Of a stretch of 64,000 nt of DNA, positions 31,230-42,309 are shown piece after piece. The notes under the pieces were generated by a model. It ran no database searches and was not told the DNA's origin. It was given only the letters and a program-made list of their open reading frames with translations. The number at the start of each line of letters is the position of its first letter. Within the stretch, counting starts at the first letter, position 1. Position numbers and translations under genes: made by a program. Origin of the DNA: Arthrobacter sp. OVS8 (lineage in GTDB: Bacteria; Actinomycetota; Actinomycetes; Actinomycetales; Micrococcaceae); NCBI GenBank assembly GCA_028370155.1, contig CP116670.1, positions 496,001 through 560,000 of the forward strand. Reading direction: 5' to 3'.

Positions 31230-33026
31230 GTGCTGCGCACACATGACCTCGGATCCCTTCGCTCCGAGCACATTGGACAAACCGTAACCCTCGCCGGCTG
31301 GGTCGGCCGGCGTCGTGACCACGGTGGTGTCGCCTTCGTTGACCTGCGCGACGCCTCGGGCGTGTCCCAGGTGGTCGTCCGTGAAGAGGAAGTCTTCCAC
31401 GGGCTGCGCAACGAATACGTGCTGCAGATCATCGGCACCGTCTCCCGCCGCCCCGAAGGCAACGAGAACCCCGCGCTGCCCAGCGGCGAGATCGAGGTCA
31501 TGGCCGAGAAGGTCACCATCCTCAACACCTCCGAACCGCTGCCTTTCCAGATCGACGAACACGTGGAAGTCGGCGAGGAAGCCCGCCTCAAGCACCGCTA
31601 CCTGGACCTGCGCCGCCCCGGCCCCGCCCGCAACCTGCGGCTGCGCTCCGAGGCCAACCGCGTAGCCCGCGAGCTGCTGCACCAGGACGGCTACGTCGAG
31701 ATCGAAACCCCGACGCTGACCCGTTCGACGCCGGAAGGCGCCCGCGACTTTGTGGTCCCCGCGCGCCTGGCGCCGGGTTCCTGGTACGCGCTGCCGCAGT
31801 CCCCGCAGCTGTTCAAGCAGCTTCTGCAGGTGGGCGGCTTCGAGAAGTACTACCAGATTGCCCGCTGCTACCGCGATGAGGACTTCCGCGCGGACCGCCA
31901 GCCGGAATTCACCCAGCTCGACATCGAAGCCAGCTTCGTCGAGCAGGACGACATCATCCGTCTCGGCGAGAACATCGTCAAGGCACTGTGGAAGCTGATC
32001 GACGTCGAAATCCCGACGCCGATCCAGCGCATCACCTACCACGACGCTATGGCCCGCTACGGCTCGGACAAGCCGGACCTGCGCTTCGGCCAGGAGCTCA
32101 CCGAGCTGACCGAATTCTTCAAGGACACCAACTTCGGCGTCTTCAAGGCCCCCTACGTCGGTGCGGTTGTTATGCCTGGCGGCGCCTCCCAGGCCCGCCG
32201 CGCCCTCGACGCCTGGCAGGAATGGGCCAAGCAGCGCGGCGCCAAGGGCCTGGCGTACGTCCTCTACAAGGAAGACGGCGAACTCGCCGGTCCGGTCGCC
32301 AAGAACCTCACCGACACTGAGCGTGCGGGTCTCGCCGACGCCGTCGGCGCCAAGCCCGGCGACTGCATCTTCTTCGCCGCCGGCGAGAAGACCCCGTCCC
32401 GCGCCCTCCTCGGCGCAGCCCGTGTGGAGATCGGCCACCGCACCGGCCTGATCAACCCCGCTGACTGGGCCTTCTGCTGGGTCGTGGACGCGCCCATGTT
32501 CGAACCCGCCGCAGCTGCCGTGGCGTCGGGTGACGTGGCCGTCGGCGCCGGCAAGTGGACCGCGGTGCACCACGCGTTCACCTCACCCAAGCCCGAGTTC
32601 ATGGACAGCTTCGACCAGGATCCCGAGTCGGCCCTGTCCTACGCCTACGACATCGTCTGCAACGGCAACGAAATCGGCGGCGGCTCCATCCGTATCCACG
32701 AGCGCGACGTGCAGGAACGGGTCTTCGAGCTCATGGGCCTGGACAAGGAAGACGCCCAGACCAAGTTCGGCTTCCTGCTGGAGGGCTTCAAGTTCGGCGC
32801 CCCTCCGCACGGCGGCATCGCCTTCGGCTGGGACCGCGTGGTGGCGCTGCTGGCCGGCGTCGAGTCCATCCGCGACGTCATCGCGTTCCCGAAGTCCGGC
32901 GGCGGCTTCGACCCGCTGACCCAGGCGCCCGCGCCGATCACGGCGCAGCAGCGCAAGGAAGCCGGCGTGGACTTCAAGCCCGAAGCCAAAAAGGCTTTGC
33001 CGCCCAAGGCTGACGACGCCAAGTAA
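31230..33026 (+). CDS. aspS: Aspartate--tRNA ligase (AspRS)
   Basis: Intact 598-residue class II synthetase. Order: OB-fold anticodon domain ([23 protein letters not shown]), motif 1 and 2 ([21 protein letters not shown] as [17 protein letters not shown]), the bacterial GAD insertion, and motif 3 [13 protein letters not shown] at 31230 is preferred because AGAAAGG lies six bases upstream and the N-terminus [10 protein letters not shown] is the usual one; an upstream ATG at 31188 lacks a ribosome-binding site. One of the few long genes here without a break. Confidence 0.96.
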   Translation: MLRTHDLGSLRSEHIGQTVTLAGWVGRRRDHGGVAFVDLRDASGVSQVVVREEEVFHGLRNEYVLQIIGTVSRRPEGNENPALPSGEIEVMAEKVTILNTSEPLPFQIDEHVEVGEEARLKHRYLDLRRPGPARNLRLRSEANRVARELLHQDGYVEIETPTLTRSTPEGARDFVVPARLAPGSWYALPQSPQLFKQLLQVGGFEKYYQIARCYRDEDFRADRQPEFTQLDIEASFVEQDDIIRLGENIVKALWKLIDVEIPTPIQRITYHDAMARYGSDKPDLRFGQELTELTEFFKDTNFGVFKAPYVGAVVMPGGASQARRALDAWQEWAKQRGAKGLAYVLYKEDGELAGPVAKNLTDTERAGLADAVGAKPGDCIFFAAGEKTPSRALLGAARVEIGHRTGLINPADWAFCWVVDAPMFEPAAAAVASGDVAVGAGKWTAVHHAFTSPKPEFMDSFDQDPESALSYAYDIVCNGNEIGGGSIRIHERDVQERVFELMGLDKEDAQTKFGFLLEGFKFGAPPHGGIAFGWDRVVALLAGVESIRDVIAFPKSGGGFDPLTQAPAPITAQQRKEAGVDFKPEAKKALPPKADDAK

Positions 33027-33041
33027 CCTGGCGTGTTGATT

Positions 33042-33077
33042 AGCAGAGGCTCTCCGGGACACCGGGGAGCCTCTGCT
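33042..33077 (+). terminator. Hairpin terminator after aspS
   Basis: Perfect 11-bp outer arms AGCAGAGGCTC/GAGCCTCTGCT with a CCGG/CCGG inner stem start 15 bases after the aspS stop. No T tract follows. Confidence 0.75.
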
Positions 33078-33121
33078 GTCGGAGCGATTGCTGTCCGGAA
33101 GTACCGGAGCGAGGGGATCCC

Positions 33122-33921
33122 ATGGAACCGGAACCGATCACCGGACTTGAAGCGCTGATGGACGCCGCGTGGCCCGCCGCCGAGGCGGAAGAGTTCGGCG
33201 GCTGGGTGCTCCGCGCCGCCTCCGGGGTGACCCAGCGGGCCAACTCCGTCTGGCCGCGCGAGCCCGGCCTCGATCCCCACGGGCTGCTGGCGCGGCTCCG
33301 GGAGGCACGTCTCTGGTACCGGAAGCGCCGGCTGCCGCTGATTTTCCAGGTGTTCGAGGACCCGCGCCATGCGCCGCTGAACGCCGTACTGGACGCAGAA
33401 GGGTTCACCCGGCAGTCCGAAACCATGGTGCTGGTTCTCGACGGCGGCACGGATGCGCCGCCGGCCGACCCCGGCGTCGAGATTTCGGCCGCGCCCTCCG
33501 CGGAGTGGCTGCGGCTGTGGTGGAGCGTGGACGGCCGCGGTGACGATACCGACCTCGCTGTCGCCCGCGGGATCTTGGAACGCTGCCCCGCGCTGTACGC
33601 CCTCGTGCGCGACGACGACGGCCGGCCGGCCGCCGTCGGACGCCTTGCTATTCCTCAGGGCGTTGCCGTTGCGGCGGGCGGGCTGTCCGGCGGGCTGTAC
33701 TGCATGGCGACACGCCCGGACGCCCGGCGCCGCGGCTACGCCTCCCGGATCCTGCAGGCGCTGCTTCGTGCGGGGATGCCAGCGGCGTCGGGAAGTACTG
33801 GCTGCTGGTCATGGCGTCCAATGCCGGAGCCCGGGAACTGTACAAGCGCGCCGGGTTCCACGCCGTTGGCCGGTACCTCTACCGGCAGGAACGGCCGAAG
33901 CGGCACCTGACCGGCTGCTGA
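33122..33921 (+). CDS. GNAT-family acetyltransferase, one frameshift
   Basis: About 266 residues. The N-terminal part (AEEFGGWVLRAASGVTQRANSVWP) is a degenerate GNAT-like region common in actinobacterial two-part acetyltransferases; the C-terminal part contains the acetyl-CoA loop RPDARRRGYASRILQALL and ELYKRAGFHAVGRY. One G seems lost near 33775 in a G run; the continuation DASGVGKYWLLVMASNAGA completes the domain. GAGGGG precedes the ATG. Substrate unknown. Confidence 0.8.
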
Positions 33922-33931
33922 CGCCGGGTAT

Positions 33932-34431
33932 TCAGTCTCCCGGCGCGGCTGACTCCCGAAATTCCCGGTACCGCAGGAGCCGGTAAGTGATGGCGGACGC
34001 CAACAGGAACGAGACGAACGCATAGGCTGCACCGGCTGCGAGGGTCGCCACCGGGTCCGCGCCGGTCAGGAACAGCGTGGCACCGGCCAGCACAGCGGAG
34101 GCCGATCCGGCACCCCAGGCGGCGGCCCGTGCCTGACTCTTGAGCGACGGAAACGGCGTATTCCACGCCTGCACGAACAACCCCGCAACGGCGCCGGTGG
34201 CCGGGGCCAACGCCATCCCGGCTCCGACCGGCAAGCCGATCAGGACCGGCATGATCCCGATTCCGCCGGGTCCCCGCCCGCGAAGAGCTCGGGCTGGGTG
34301 ACCCGCTGGAGCGCCGAAAACGCGCTCAGGACAGCGCCCGCACCCGCGCCGGCCGCCATGCCGGCAAGGACCGCCAGCAGGTACAGCGGAAGCAGCAACG
34401 ATCCGAGCTTCTGTCCAGCGGTCTGCCTCAT
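33932..34431 (-). CDS. Small polytopic membrane protein of unknown function, one frameshift
   Basis: About 166 residues with four hydrophobic segments (for example LLPLYLLAVLAGMAAGAGAG and AYAFVSFLLASAITYRLL). Not recognised beyond membrane location. One base seems lost near 34273 in a G run of the minus strand, after LFAGG. A TATCGT element lies 6 nt before the ATG with no ribosome-binding site. Converges on the preceding acetyltransferase gene. Confidence 0.6.
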
Positions 34432-34521
34432 GGAACCACGATATCGGCCAGTCGCCGTGCGTGTCCGCCGTTGCCGGCTGGATGGAGGCCGCCCGGACGG
34501 GCTTATGCCCCTGTGGCCGGG

Positions 34522-35177
34522 CTATGCCCCTGTGCCTGGACGGCGGGCGAGAAGAACTGCCTGCGGCGTTGTTTCGTGCGTCCGTGCCGGGCGGGTCATC
34601 CGGGCGACCATGTTGAAGCCGGCGCCGGCCAGATGTTCGGTGACGATTCTCGGTGTGAAGAGCTGGGCCTCCAGCGAGACGTCGTACCCGTAGGCGCGTG
34701 AGAGATGCCGGTGGCCGTCGCCGACCTGGAAACTCAGCATTGCGTGGCCCCCGGGTGCCAGAACGCGGAAGAACTCGGCAAATATCCGGGGCAGATCTTT
34801 GGGTGCTGAATGGATGATCGAGTACCAGGAGAAGACGCCGCCCAGGCTCATATTCGCGAAGGAAGCTCCGCAAGTTCGCCGACCTCAAAGCTGAGCTCTG
34901 GATTGGACCGCCGGGCCACGTCGATCATGCCGCCGGACACATCGACCCCTGACACGTCCACTCCCAGGGACGACAGCAACCGGGTCATGCGGCCCGAGCC
35001 GCAGCCGGCATCGACTACTGAACGGGTGCTCCCCTCGGTCACGTGGGCGACGAACGCTTCGATCATGCCGCGGTCCACCGGCGCTTCGAAGCTGGCGTCG
35101 GGCAGTAACCTTGCGTAGCTCTCTGCCACCAGATCGTACGTTGACCGGACGGTGGCTAGGCGATCATCAGCGTTCAT
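34522..35177 (-). CDS. Class I SAM-dependent methyltransferase, one frameshift
   Basis: About 218 residues with the SAM-binding motif VVDAGCGSGRMTRLL (about residues 53-67), GVDVSGGMIDVARR as motif II and FFRVLAPGGHAMLSF as motif III. Methyltransf_11/25 type; substrate unknown. A base seems lost near 34860, after ELPSR; the restored text is FANMSLGGVFSWYSIIH. TAGCCT stands 6 nt before the ATG, in the leaderless arrangement shared with its divergent neighbour at 35293. Confidence 0.82.
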
Positions 35178-35183
35178 CCGGAC

Positions 35184-35292
35184 AGGCTACCGGGGCGGCT
35201 GGTCGCCGGGGTGCTCTGTATCCGCCGCCGTGTCGGCTGTGATTCGCCAGGTGGGCGTTGGTCGTCGGGCTGGCACCCGGTAGCCTGCTGGG
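35184..35292. promoter_or_regulatory. Divergent TAGCCT leaderless-type promoters
   Basis: TAGCCT on the minus strand (35184-35189) lies 6 nt from the methyltransferase ATG, and TAGCCT on the plus strand (35281-35286) lies 6 nt from the kinase-like ATG. The hexamer and spacing are identical on the two sides. Confidence 0.5.
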
Positions 35293-36048
35293 ATGGTCGA
35301 GGAAGAGCGAGTACTGACGGGTGGAAATGCGTCCGAACGCGTTGTGCGCATTGGTGACACCGTCCGAAAACCTTGGCTGGAGAACTCGTCCGCCGTCCAG
35401 AACTATCTTGGTGCGCTCCGGACGTCAGGGGTGGACGTTCCTCAGCCTCTGGGCCGTGACGAAGACGGTAGACACGTGGTCGAGTACATCGAAGGCGTAC
35501 TCGCGCTGGATCAGTTGCCGCTCGATCAAGAGGATTTGCTGCGGGTTGGTCGCATGATTCGACAAATCCATGATGCGAGCGAAACAGTTGAGATCCCGAA
35601 CCCGGGCAATTGGAAGATGCTGCTGCCGGCTGAGAATCCGAATCTGATGTGCCACAACGACCTCGCTCCGTGGAACCTCATAACGGGAGACCGGTGGGTT
35701 TTCATCGATTGGGACGGTGCCGGGCCCAGCACCCGGTTGTGGGATCTGGCATACGCCGCGCAGTCATTCGGCATGCTGTTTGAAGGGCAGGCAGTGAAAT
35801 CAGCCGCTACGAGATTGCGTGCTTTGGTCGACGGCTACGACGCCTGTCTGGCGTTGCGCGATGCGCTGCCGGCCGCAATGGCGAAACGGGCGGCGGCGAT
35901 GTTCGAACTGCTACGTTCCTCAAGTGAGAGTGGGTTCCAACCCTGGGCAGATATGTATGCCAACGGGCATGGTGAGCATTGGCGCACCGCCGCTAACTAC
36001 GTGGCACAAAACAAAGCGGCATGGGAACAAGCAGTCGCGCAACATTAG
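35293..36048 (+). CDS. Aminoglycoside phosphotransferase (APH)-fold kinase
   Basis: Intact 251-residue protein of the APH/choline-kinase fold. The catalytic loop CHNDLAPWN (about residues 118-126) and the metal-binding Asp in VFIDWDGAGP are present. The family phosphorylates small hydroxylated compounds; resistance cannot be inferred. The base composition of this gene is visibly less GC-rich than its neighbours. Starts with ATG after a TAGCCT element and no ribosome-binding site. Confidence 0.8.
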   Translation: MVEEERVLTGGNASERVVRIGDTVRKPWLENSSAVQNYLGALRTSGVDVPQPLGRDEDGRHVVEYIEGVLALDQLPLDQEDLLRVGRMIRQIHDASETVEIPNPGNWKMLLPAENPNLMCHNDLAPWNLITGDRWVFIDWDGAGPSTRLWDLAYAAQSFGMLFEGQAVKSAATRLRALVDGYDACLALRDALPAAMAKRAAAMFELLRSSSESGFQPWADMYANGHGEHWRTAANYVAQNKAAWEQAVAQH

Positions 36049-36288
36049 ACACTGCGAAGACCCTTCTGATCATCACGGTGGGCAGCGGCGCCGCCTCCAG
36101 CGCGTCCACGCCAGTCGGCAATATCGCAGGCGTCCCGATTGTTGACGCATTTGTGCCGCTGGGCTCTCTCGCGGGAAACCCACTGCAGGGATGCCCGACG
36201 CTGTCCCCATAGGGGGCGTTGTCAGCGTTCACCGGGTCGTGCATAGTGATACGCACCGAGTGTTCCCGCCCGAAGGGATGGACGACCA
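36049..36288. other. Unassigned 240-bp gap
   Basis: No convincing gene. Short open frames exist on both strands but lack family features. May hold the promoter of the alkylsulfatase gene, or the remnant of a lost gene. Confidence 0.4.
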
Positions 36289-38153
36289 ATGGAATCCAAG
36301 CCAGCCTCTGCGGCGATCCGTGCAGTCCATCGAAATCTGTCGGAGGCGCTCCCGTTCAGCGACCGGGCCGACTTTGTCGATGCCGACCGGGGGTTCATCG
36401 CAGCTTTGGACCCTGGCGTGGTGGGTGCATCGGACGGCCGGGTTGTCTGGGACAACGACAGCTACGCGTTCCTCTCAGGAGAGGCCCCGTCGGTCAACCC
36501 CAGTCTCTGGCGCCAGTCCACGCTGGTCGCCAAACAGGGTTTGTATGAGGTGGTTGAAGGCGTTTACCAGGTGCGCGGCCTGGATCTCTCCAACGTCACG
36601 TTCGTCGAGGGCGACACGGGAGTGATCGTGATCGACCCGCTCATCTCGACGGAGACGGCGGCCGCGGCACTCGCCCTCTACCGAACGCATCGGGGCGACA
36701 GGCCGGTTGTCGCCGTCATCTATACGCACAGCCACGTGGACCATTTCGGCGGCGTTTTCGGCGTAGCGTCGGAGGAAGCGGTGAACGCCGGTCAGATTGA
36801 AGTGATCGCACCGGTCGGTTTCGTCGAACACGCGGTATCTGAAAACGTCTATGCCGGAACCGCCATGGCCCGCCGGGCGGGCTACATGTACGGCGCGGCC
36901 CTGGATCGCGGACCTCTTGGTCAGGTTGGTGCAGGTCTCGGCCAGACGACGTCGACCGGAGAAGTCGGACTCATCGTACCGACCCTTGACATCAGTGAGA
37001 CTGGCCAGACACACACGGTAGACGGCGTCGAGATCGAGTTCCAGATGGCGCCGGGGACTGAGGCGCCAGCGGAGATGCATTTCTACTTCCCCGGTACCGG
37101 GCACTGTGCATGGCTGAAAACGCGACCCACACCCTGCACAACCTGCTGACCCTGCGCGGGGCACTCGTCCGCGACCCCCACGTGTGGGCAGCCTACTTGA
37201 CCGAAGCCATCGAAACCTTCGGCGCTCGAACTGACGTCGCATTCGCATCCCACCATTGGCCCACGTGGGGATCCCATCGCATCGTGGAGTATCTGGCCAC
37301 CCAACGGGACCTATACGCCTACTTGCATGATCAGACCCTGCGGTACATCAATCAGGGGTACACAGGATCGGAGATCGCCGAGATCATCGAACTGCCGCCG
37401 GCACTTGAACGTGCCTGGAGCACCCGTGGCTACTACGGCTCCGTCAGCCACAACGTCAAGGCCATCTACCAGCGGTATATGGGATGGTTTGATGCCAGCC
37501 CCGGGCGACTCTGGCCGCATCCCCGCCGAACTCGCGATCCGGTACGTCGAGGCGATGGGCGGGCTCGATCAAGTCGTCAAATTCGCCCAAACAGCCTTCG
37601 AGTCGGGAGACTTCCGTTGGGCGGCGACCCTACTGGACCACGCCGTCTTCGCCGACCCGGACCACGTTGCAGCCCGCTCCTCTATGCCGACACACTGGAA
37701 CAGCTCGGGTATGGCAGCGAGAACGGAACCTGGCGGAACTTCTTCCTGTCGGGCGCCACCGAACTCCGCGGCGGCAACTTCGGCACCCCGGCAGTGACGG
37801 CGGCACCAGCGATTCTCGCCCAGCTCACTGCCGAACAGATTTTCGACTCACTTGCCATCTCGGTCAACGGGCCCAAGGCATGGGATCTCGATCTGACACT
37901 GAACGTGACGTTTACAGATCTCAAGACGAACTACCGGGTCACCCTGCGCAACGGCGTGCTTCTGAGCACCCTACGGCCCGCCGATGCGACGGCCTCGGTG
38001 AAGCTCTCCCTCACCAAAAGCCGGATGCTCGCGCTCCTCGGCGGGGACATGGATTCTGCCGGCATCGATATCGCCGGCGACGCCACCGTCCTCCAAGCCC
38101 TGCTCGGCGTACTTGAGAAGGGCGATCCGTCGTTCAACATCGTGACGCCGTAG
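36289..38153 (+). CDS. Alkyl sulfatase (SdsA1-type metallo-beta-lactamase fold), frameshifted
   Basis: About 622 residues restored. The N-terminal metallo-beta-lactamase domain carries the zinc motif THSHVDHFGG (about residues 144-153) and further ligands in MAENATHTLHN; the dimerisation domain includes GSHRIVEYLATQRDLYAYLHDQTLRYINQG in part, and the C-terminal SCP2-like domain starts near LTAEQIFDSLAISVNGP. Class III alkylsulfatases hydrolyse primary or secondary alkyl sulfates such as SDS to alcohol and sulfate. Bases seem lost near 37100, 37521-37524 (two) and 37680. No signal peptide is evident, so it may act in the cytoplasm. Usual family length is about 620-660 residues. Confidence 0.88.
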
Positions 38154-38302
38154 CTGGCCCGTTCCCAGACATGCCACGTCCAAATGCGGATTGCAGACTC
38201 CGTAGTGGTGGTTCCCACTACGGGCAGGGGCAGTCCTGGCGTCAGTTGCAGCACCGCCGATGTCATCACTAAATTGTCGGTGGCTCGCGGGATCATAAGA
38301 GT

Positions 38303-39983
38303 GTGGAAAGCAGGGCAGGGTGGAGTGCGGAATGCCGGGAGGCGGTGGACGCCGTTACCGCGTCCGTTGCTGCGCTGGCTGCCCTAGTCAACGCAGCGGA
38401 GGAACGCGCTGATTCGCCTGATGCCGATCTGTTGCGGGAGCTGGCGGACGCCTGCCTGGACGGGCTCGCCGAAATGGCGCGGCTGGAGGCCCGGTCGGCC
38501 GCGGTGAAGGTCCGGCTGGCCGCGGAGTACGCCAAGGTTTCCCGGGCGCTGGCTCCGCCGGCGGCATTGCCGCAGGAACGTACCGCGCAGGAGATGGCCG
38601 TGGTCGCCGAGGTCGCGTGTGTGTTGACCGTGAGCGAACGGAGCGCCGGAGCCCTGCTGGCCGAAAGCGAGGCGCTGACGACGGCGCTGCCGCTGACCCT
38701 GGAGGCTTTGCAGGCGGGAGCGATTTCGTGGCAGCACGCCCGGATCATGGTCGATGAAACCGCCAGTCTCGATCCGGCCGGGGCGGCCGGGCTGGAGGCG
38801 CATTTCCTGGACCCCGACGCCCCGGATCCGGCCCGGGGTGCCGGGCCGGGGACCTGGTGCCGCCCGGTTCCGCGCCAAGGCACGCACCTGGCGCGAACGC
38901 CACCACCCGGTAAGCATCGAGGCACGCCACGCCCGGTGCGCCGCGGACCGGCGGGTCGAGTTCGTCCCGGACCGGGACGGCATGGCCTGGCTCAACGCCT
39001 ACCTCCCGGCCGACACCGCCGCGGGGATCTGGGAACGCACCACAGCCGAGGCCCGGGCCCTGCAGGGCCCGGACGAGCCCGGACCCTGACCCAGCTCCGC
39101 GCCGACATCGCCGCCATCTGGCTCCTCACCGCCGGACTGGACGACAGCTGCGCCGGCGGCGGCGCCGGCGGGTCCGGAACTCCGGACGGAATCGCAGGCC
39201 CAGCGGCGGCCAGCGACGGCGGCACCGGAACGGGCGGGATCGCGGGCGGACTGCCGGGCGGCGGGACCAGCCCGGGCGGAGGTGTGGGCGGGTGCGGGGT
39301 GTGCCGGTCCCGCGGGCGCAGGTGCTGGTCACCGTCCCGGTGATGTCCCTGCTGGGCGTCACCGACGAACCGGCGATGCTGGACGGGTACGGGCCGATCC
39401 CGCCGTCGATGGCCCGCCGGCTGGTCGCCGACGGCGCCGACTCGTTCTACCGGGTCCTGACCGACCCCCGCGACGGGGCGCCGCTGGAGATCGGCCGGCG
39501 CAGCTACCGTGTTACGAAGGCCCTGCGGCAATGGCTCCGGCTCCGCGACGGCAAGTGCTCCTTCCCGGGCTGCAACAACCCGTCCCTGGACAACGAGGCA
39601 GACCACCTCCTGGCCTGGGCCGACGGCGGCACCACCGGCATCTCCAACCTGGGACAGCCCTGCCGCAAACACCACCACCTCAAACACGGATCCGCCTGGA
39701 CCCCCACCAGTGCCGGCAAGGACAAACCGCCGGCATGGATCTCACCGTCCGGCCGGACCTACCCCAGCGAACACCAGGACTGGGAACCACCCCACTGGCC
39801 CAACCAGGGCATTCCCCCGATCCCGGCTGGAACCCCGACCTGGAACTGCCCATGGACCCGTTCCCGGAGTGGCACCTGTTCGCGGCTGCGCATCCACTGC
39901 CCGCTGCAGAAACGGGCCATCCGGGCTGGCCAGAGGACAATGGTGAACTCGTTCCGGAATCCCCTCTGCTTCAGGGTGTATGA
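38303..39983 (+). CDS. DUF222/HNH protein (13E12 repeat family), frameshifted
   Basis: About 561 residues restored. N-terminal DUF222 (helical; SEALTTALPLTLEALQAG, WQHARIMVDET), a glycine-rich linker around residues 275-330, then a C-terminal HNH nuclease domain CSFPGCNN...EADHLLAWADGG...NLGQPCRKHHH. This matches the multi-copy 13E12 family of actinobacteria, proteins of unclear role whose genes are known phage-integration targets in mycobacteria. Bases seem lost near 38850, 38865, 39080, 39285-39300 and 39815. GTG start at 38303. Confidence 0.85.
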
Positions 39984-40164
39984 GTGATTGGTCGTCGGAC
40001 CGTGGACGACCACGTCGAGAACCTGGAGAACTTCACTCTTTCCCCGTAACTGTTTCCGGATGCCGAATCCGAGCGGGGGTGGACATGACGATGGCGTCGA
40101 CAAAGCCAAACGCTCGGTTTGACGTCGCCAGTATGCTGCAAGTCACCGGATGATTGGAGGATAG

Positions 40165-41509
40165 ATGGACGCCCCCGTCAATGGCTCGCCGGTACTGCAT
40201 TCCAAGCTTCGGCGTTATCGGCCATTCGTTCGGTTCTGGCTTGCCTCGACGGTGTCCGATTTCGGCACCTACGTCACCACCCTGGCCCTGTCGGTTCTGA
40301 TTCTGGTAACGATGAACGGAACAGCACTGGACCAGGGCTTGGTCAACGCCGCCCGGTGGACCCCATACCTGCTTTTCGGGTTGGTCGCCGGTGTGTGGAT
40401 TGACCGGTTCCCCGCCGAACGGTGCTCATCGGCGGCGACCTTGGCCGCGGCCTGATCCTGGCGGGAGTGTGCATGGCGGCGGCCGCAGGGCTCTTCCCAT
40501 TGCCGGACTGATGATCCTGATGTTTGCCTTCGGAACCCTGGCTCTGGCCAGTGACGCCGCGTATCAGAGCTTCCTCCCGCAGTTGGTTCCCAGATCCCTG
40601 CTGATTCAGGCGAACGCCCGCCTGCAGCAGAGCGACACCGTGGCCCAGACGACGGGCAGCGCAGTGGCCGGCGGTCTGGTGGCCGTGTTGACGGCGCCGC
40701 TGGCACTCCTCGTCGATGCGGTCTCGTATTTCTTCTCGGCAGCAGTTCTCATGACCCTTGGCCGGTCATCAGACCGGCGTCCGGCGCAGGGCCAACAAAG
40801 CCTGCGCGCAAAGGTTGCCGAGGGGTTGAAGTGGGTCTATGGCCATACATACTTGGCGCCCATGGCATGGAGCAGCCACATTTGGTTCATCGGCTCGTCC
40901 ATTCTCGGGGCAGTCTTGCCCGCCTTGATCCTGCAAGACCTTGGCCTGGGTGCGGCAGGTCTGGGCTTGGTGATGGGGTGCGCAGGTGTCGGGGCGGTTA
41001 TCGGCACGACAGTATCCACCCGTCTGGGACAGTGGTGCGGTACGGGCCGGGCCACGGTTGTTGCGCGTACCGCCCAGCCGCTTGCAGTCGCTCTGGTGGC
41101 GCTGGCACCCCTCGCCGCAAGTGGCGTCCACGGTGGAGGCGGGCACAGTTCTCCGCTGGACTGGCCGGGAGAGTTGTGGGCTGCGTTTGCTCTGGCCGGC
41201 TTCGGGCAGCTGCTGTTCGGCATGGCCATGGGAATCGAAGGGCCACTGGAAATGGGCTACCAGCAGGCTGTCACGCCGGACAGGCTCATAGCCCGCATGA
41301 GTGCTACCAGGCGTTCGGTGAACCGAGGAATGATCGTCATCGGAGCCCCCTTGGGTGGACTCATAGCCACCGCAGCGGGCACAGCTACGGCGCTCTGGGC
41401 CGCCGTTGCCTTCCTCCTGCTATCCGCCGCGGTGCTGCTCTTCTCCAGGTTCAGAGGCGCGCGGATTGAAGTTCAACAACTTTCCGACGACGAAGCAGTC
41501 GTTCCCTGA
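40165..41509 (+). CDS. MFS transporter (enterobactin-exporter-like), two frameshifts
   Basis: About 448 residues restored, with some ten to twelve hydrophobic helices. The N-terminus RRYRPFVRFWLASTVSDFGTYVTTLALSVL is typical of the MFS_3 group, as is SDAAYQSFLPQLVPRSLLIQANARLQ after helix 4. These often export drugs or siderophores; substrate unknown. Bases seem lost near 40413 (RFPRRTVLIGGDLGRG restored) and 40505. GGAGG stands just before the ATG. Confidence 0.85.
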
Positions 41510-41602
41510 CCGGGCGGTCCAGGGCTCGCCGTCCTCGCGCATTGCCCCATGATCGAGAGCTTGCCGAACAGGCCGAGGAGAAACTTCAGTCCCGTAGCCG
41601 CT

Positions 41603-42249
41603 CTATGAGCGCGGATCCGTCACCAGGATCCGTACCGCGCACAGGTCTGCGGCGGCCTTCTTCAGCACGGCAGCGCGGGGTCCGGGACGTCCAGGAACGC
41701 CAGCCTCGGGCGGGCGGCGTACTGCTTCAGCACCGGCTCGGCGAGGACCTGTTCTGCCAGCGTCCGGTCGCCGCCGGGCGCCACGTACTCGATGAGGTGA
41801 TCCGCGAAAATCCGGGCGGCATGCTCAGCAACGGCCTCCACCAGCGCGTCGGCCTGGTTGGCCCGGCGCCGGGCAAATCGCTGCTGGGACCAGCCGCCCG
41901 CGGCTGTCCGGGACTGGACATGCCGCGTGCCGGTCTTGGACGCCAGCACAGCGCCGCCGCTGACCACGGCCACCGAGTAGCCGCCGCGGCGCACCAGCAC
42001 CGCCCCGATGCCCCGCGGCTGGGACGCCAGGGAGGCCAGGCGGTCGACGGCGTCGCCGCCGCGTCCGGGACGCCCGTCCGCCGGCCAAGGCGCCTGCAGC
42101 AGGGCCACGGCCCCGTCCGCGGCACTGAGCTGCAGCCCGCCGTCGAGCTCCTCCTCGGTGAGCCCGCCGTGGCTCGCCGCGAAGCGCTCCACCCACCCCC
42201 GCAGCCGGGCGCCGGAGACGAACGCCACACGGGTGCTGGGGGTTGTCAT
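41603..42249 (-). CDS. acVLRF1-family peptidyl-tRNA hydrolase (Vms1-like release factor), one frameshift
   Basis: About 215 residues. The core GYSVAVVSGGAVLASKTGTRHVQ followed by SRTAAGGWSQQRFARRRANQ is the signature of actinobacterial VLRF1 proteins, relatives of eukaryotic Vms1/ANKZF1 and of eRF1, proposed to release nascent chains on stalled ribosomes. The catalytic loop would be the GGWSQQ region. A base seems lost near 41680; the restored tail VLKKAAADLCAVRILVTDPRS stops at 41603. CGGAGA lies eight bases before the ATG. Divergent from rarA. Confidence 0.75.
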
Positions 42250-42297
42250 GGCGCGGGTCTCCGTTATGAGGGTGTCTGGGCGGGCGGGAACTAGAAG

Positions 42298-42309
42298 TAG
42301 CCTATCTAT
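42298..42309 (+). promoter_or_regulatory. Leaderless-type -10 element for rarA
   Basis: TAGCCT (42298-42303) is followed by 6 nt and the GTG at 42310, with no ribosome-binding site. Identical hexamer and spacing to the elements at 35184 and 35281. Confidence 0.5.

Noticed and set aside
35293..36048. Aminoglycoside-resistance gene
   Set aside because: The APH fold is shared by many kinases of other small molecules; no sequence feature points to antibiotics.
36222..36455. Minus-strand fragment resembling a glycoside hydrolase 25 end (GAYHYARPG)
   Set aside because: Isolated nine-residue similarity in a shadow frame overlapping the sulfatase start; no supporting neighbours.
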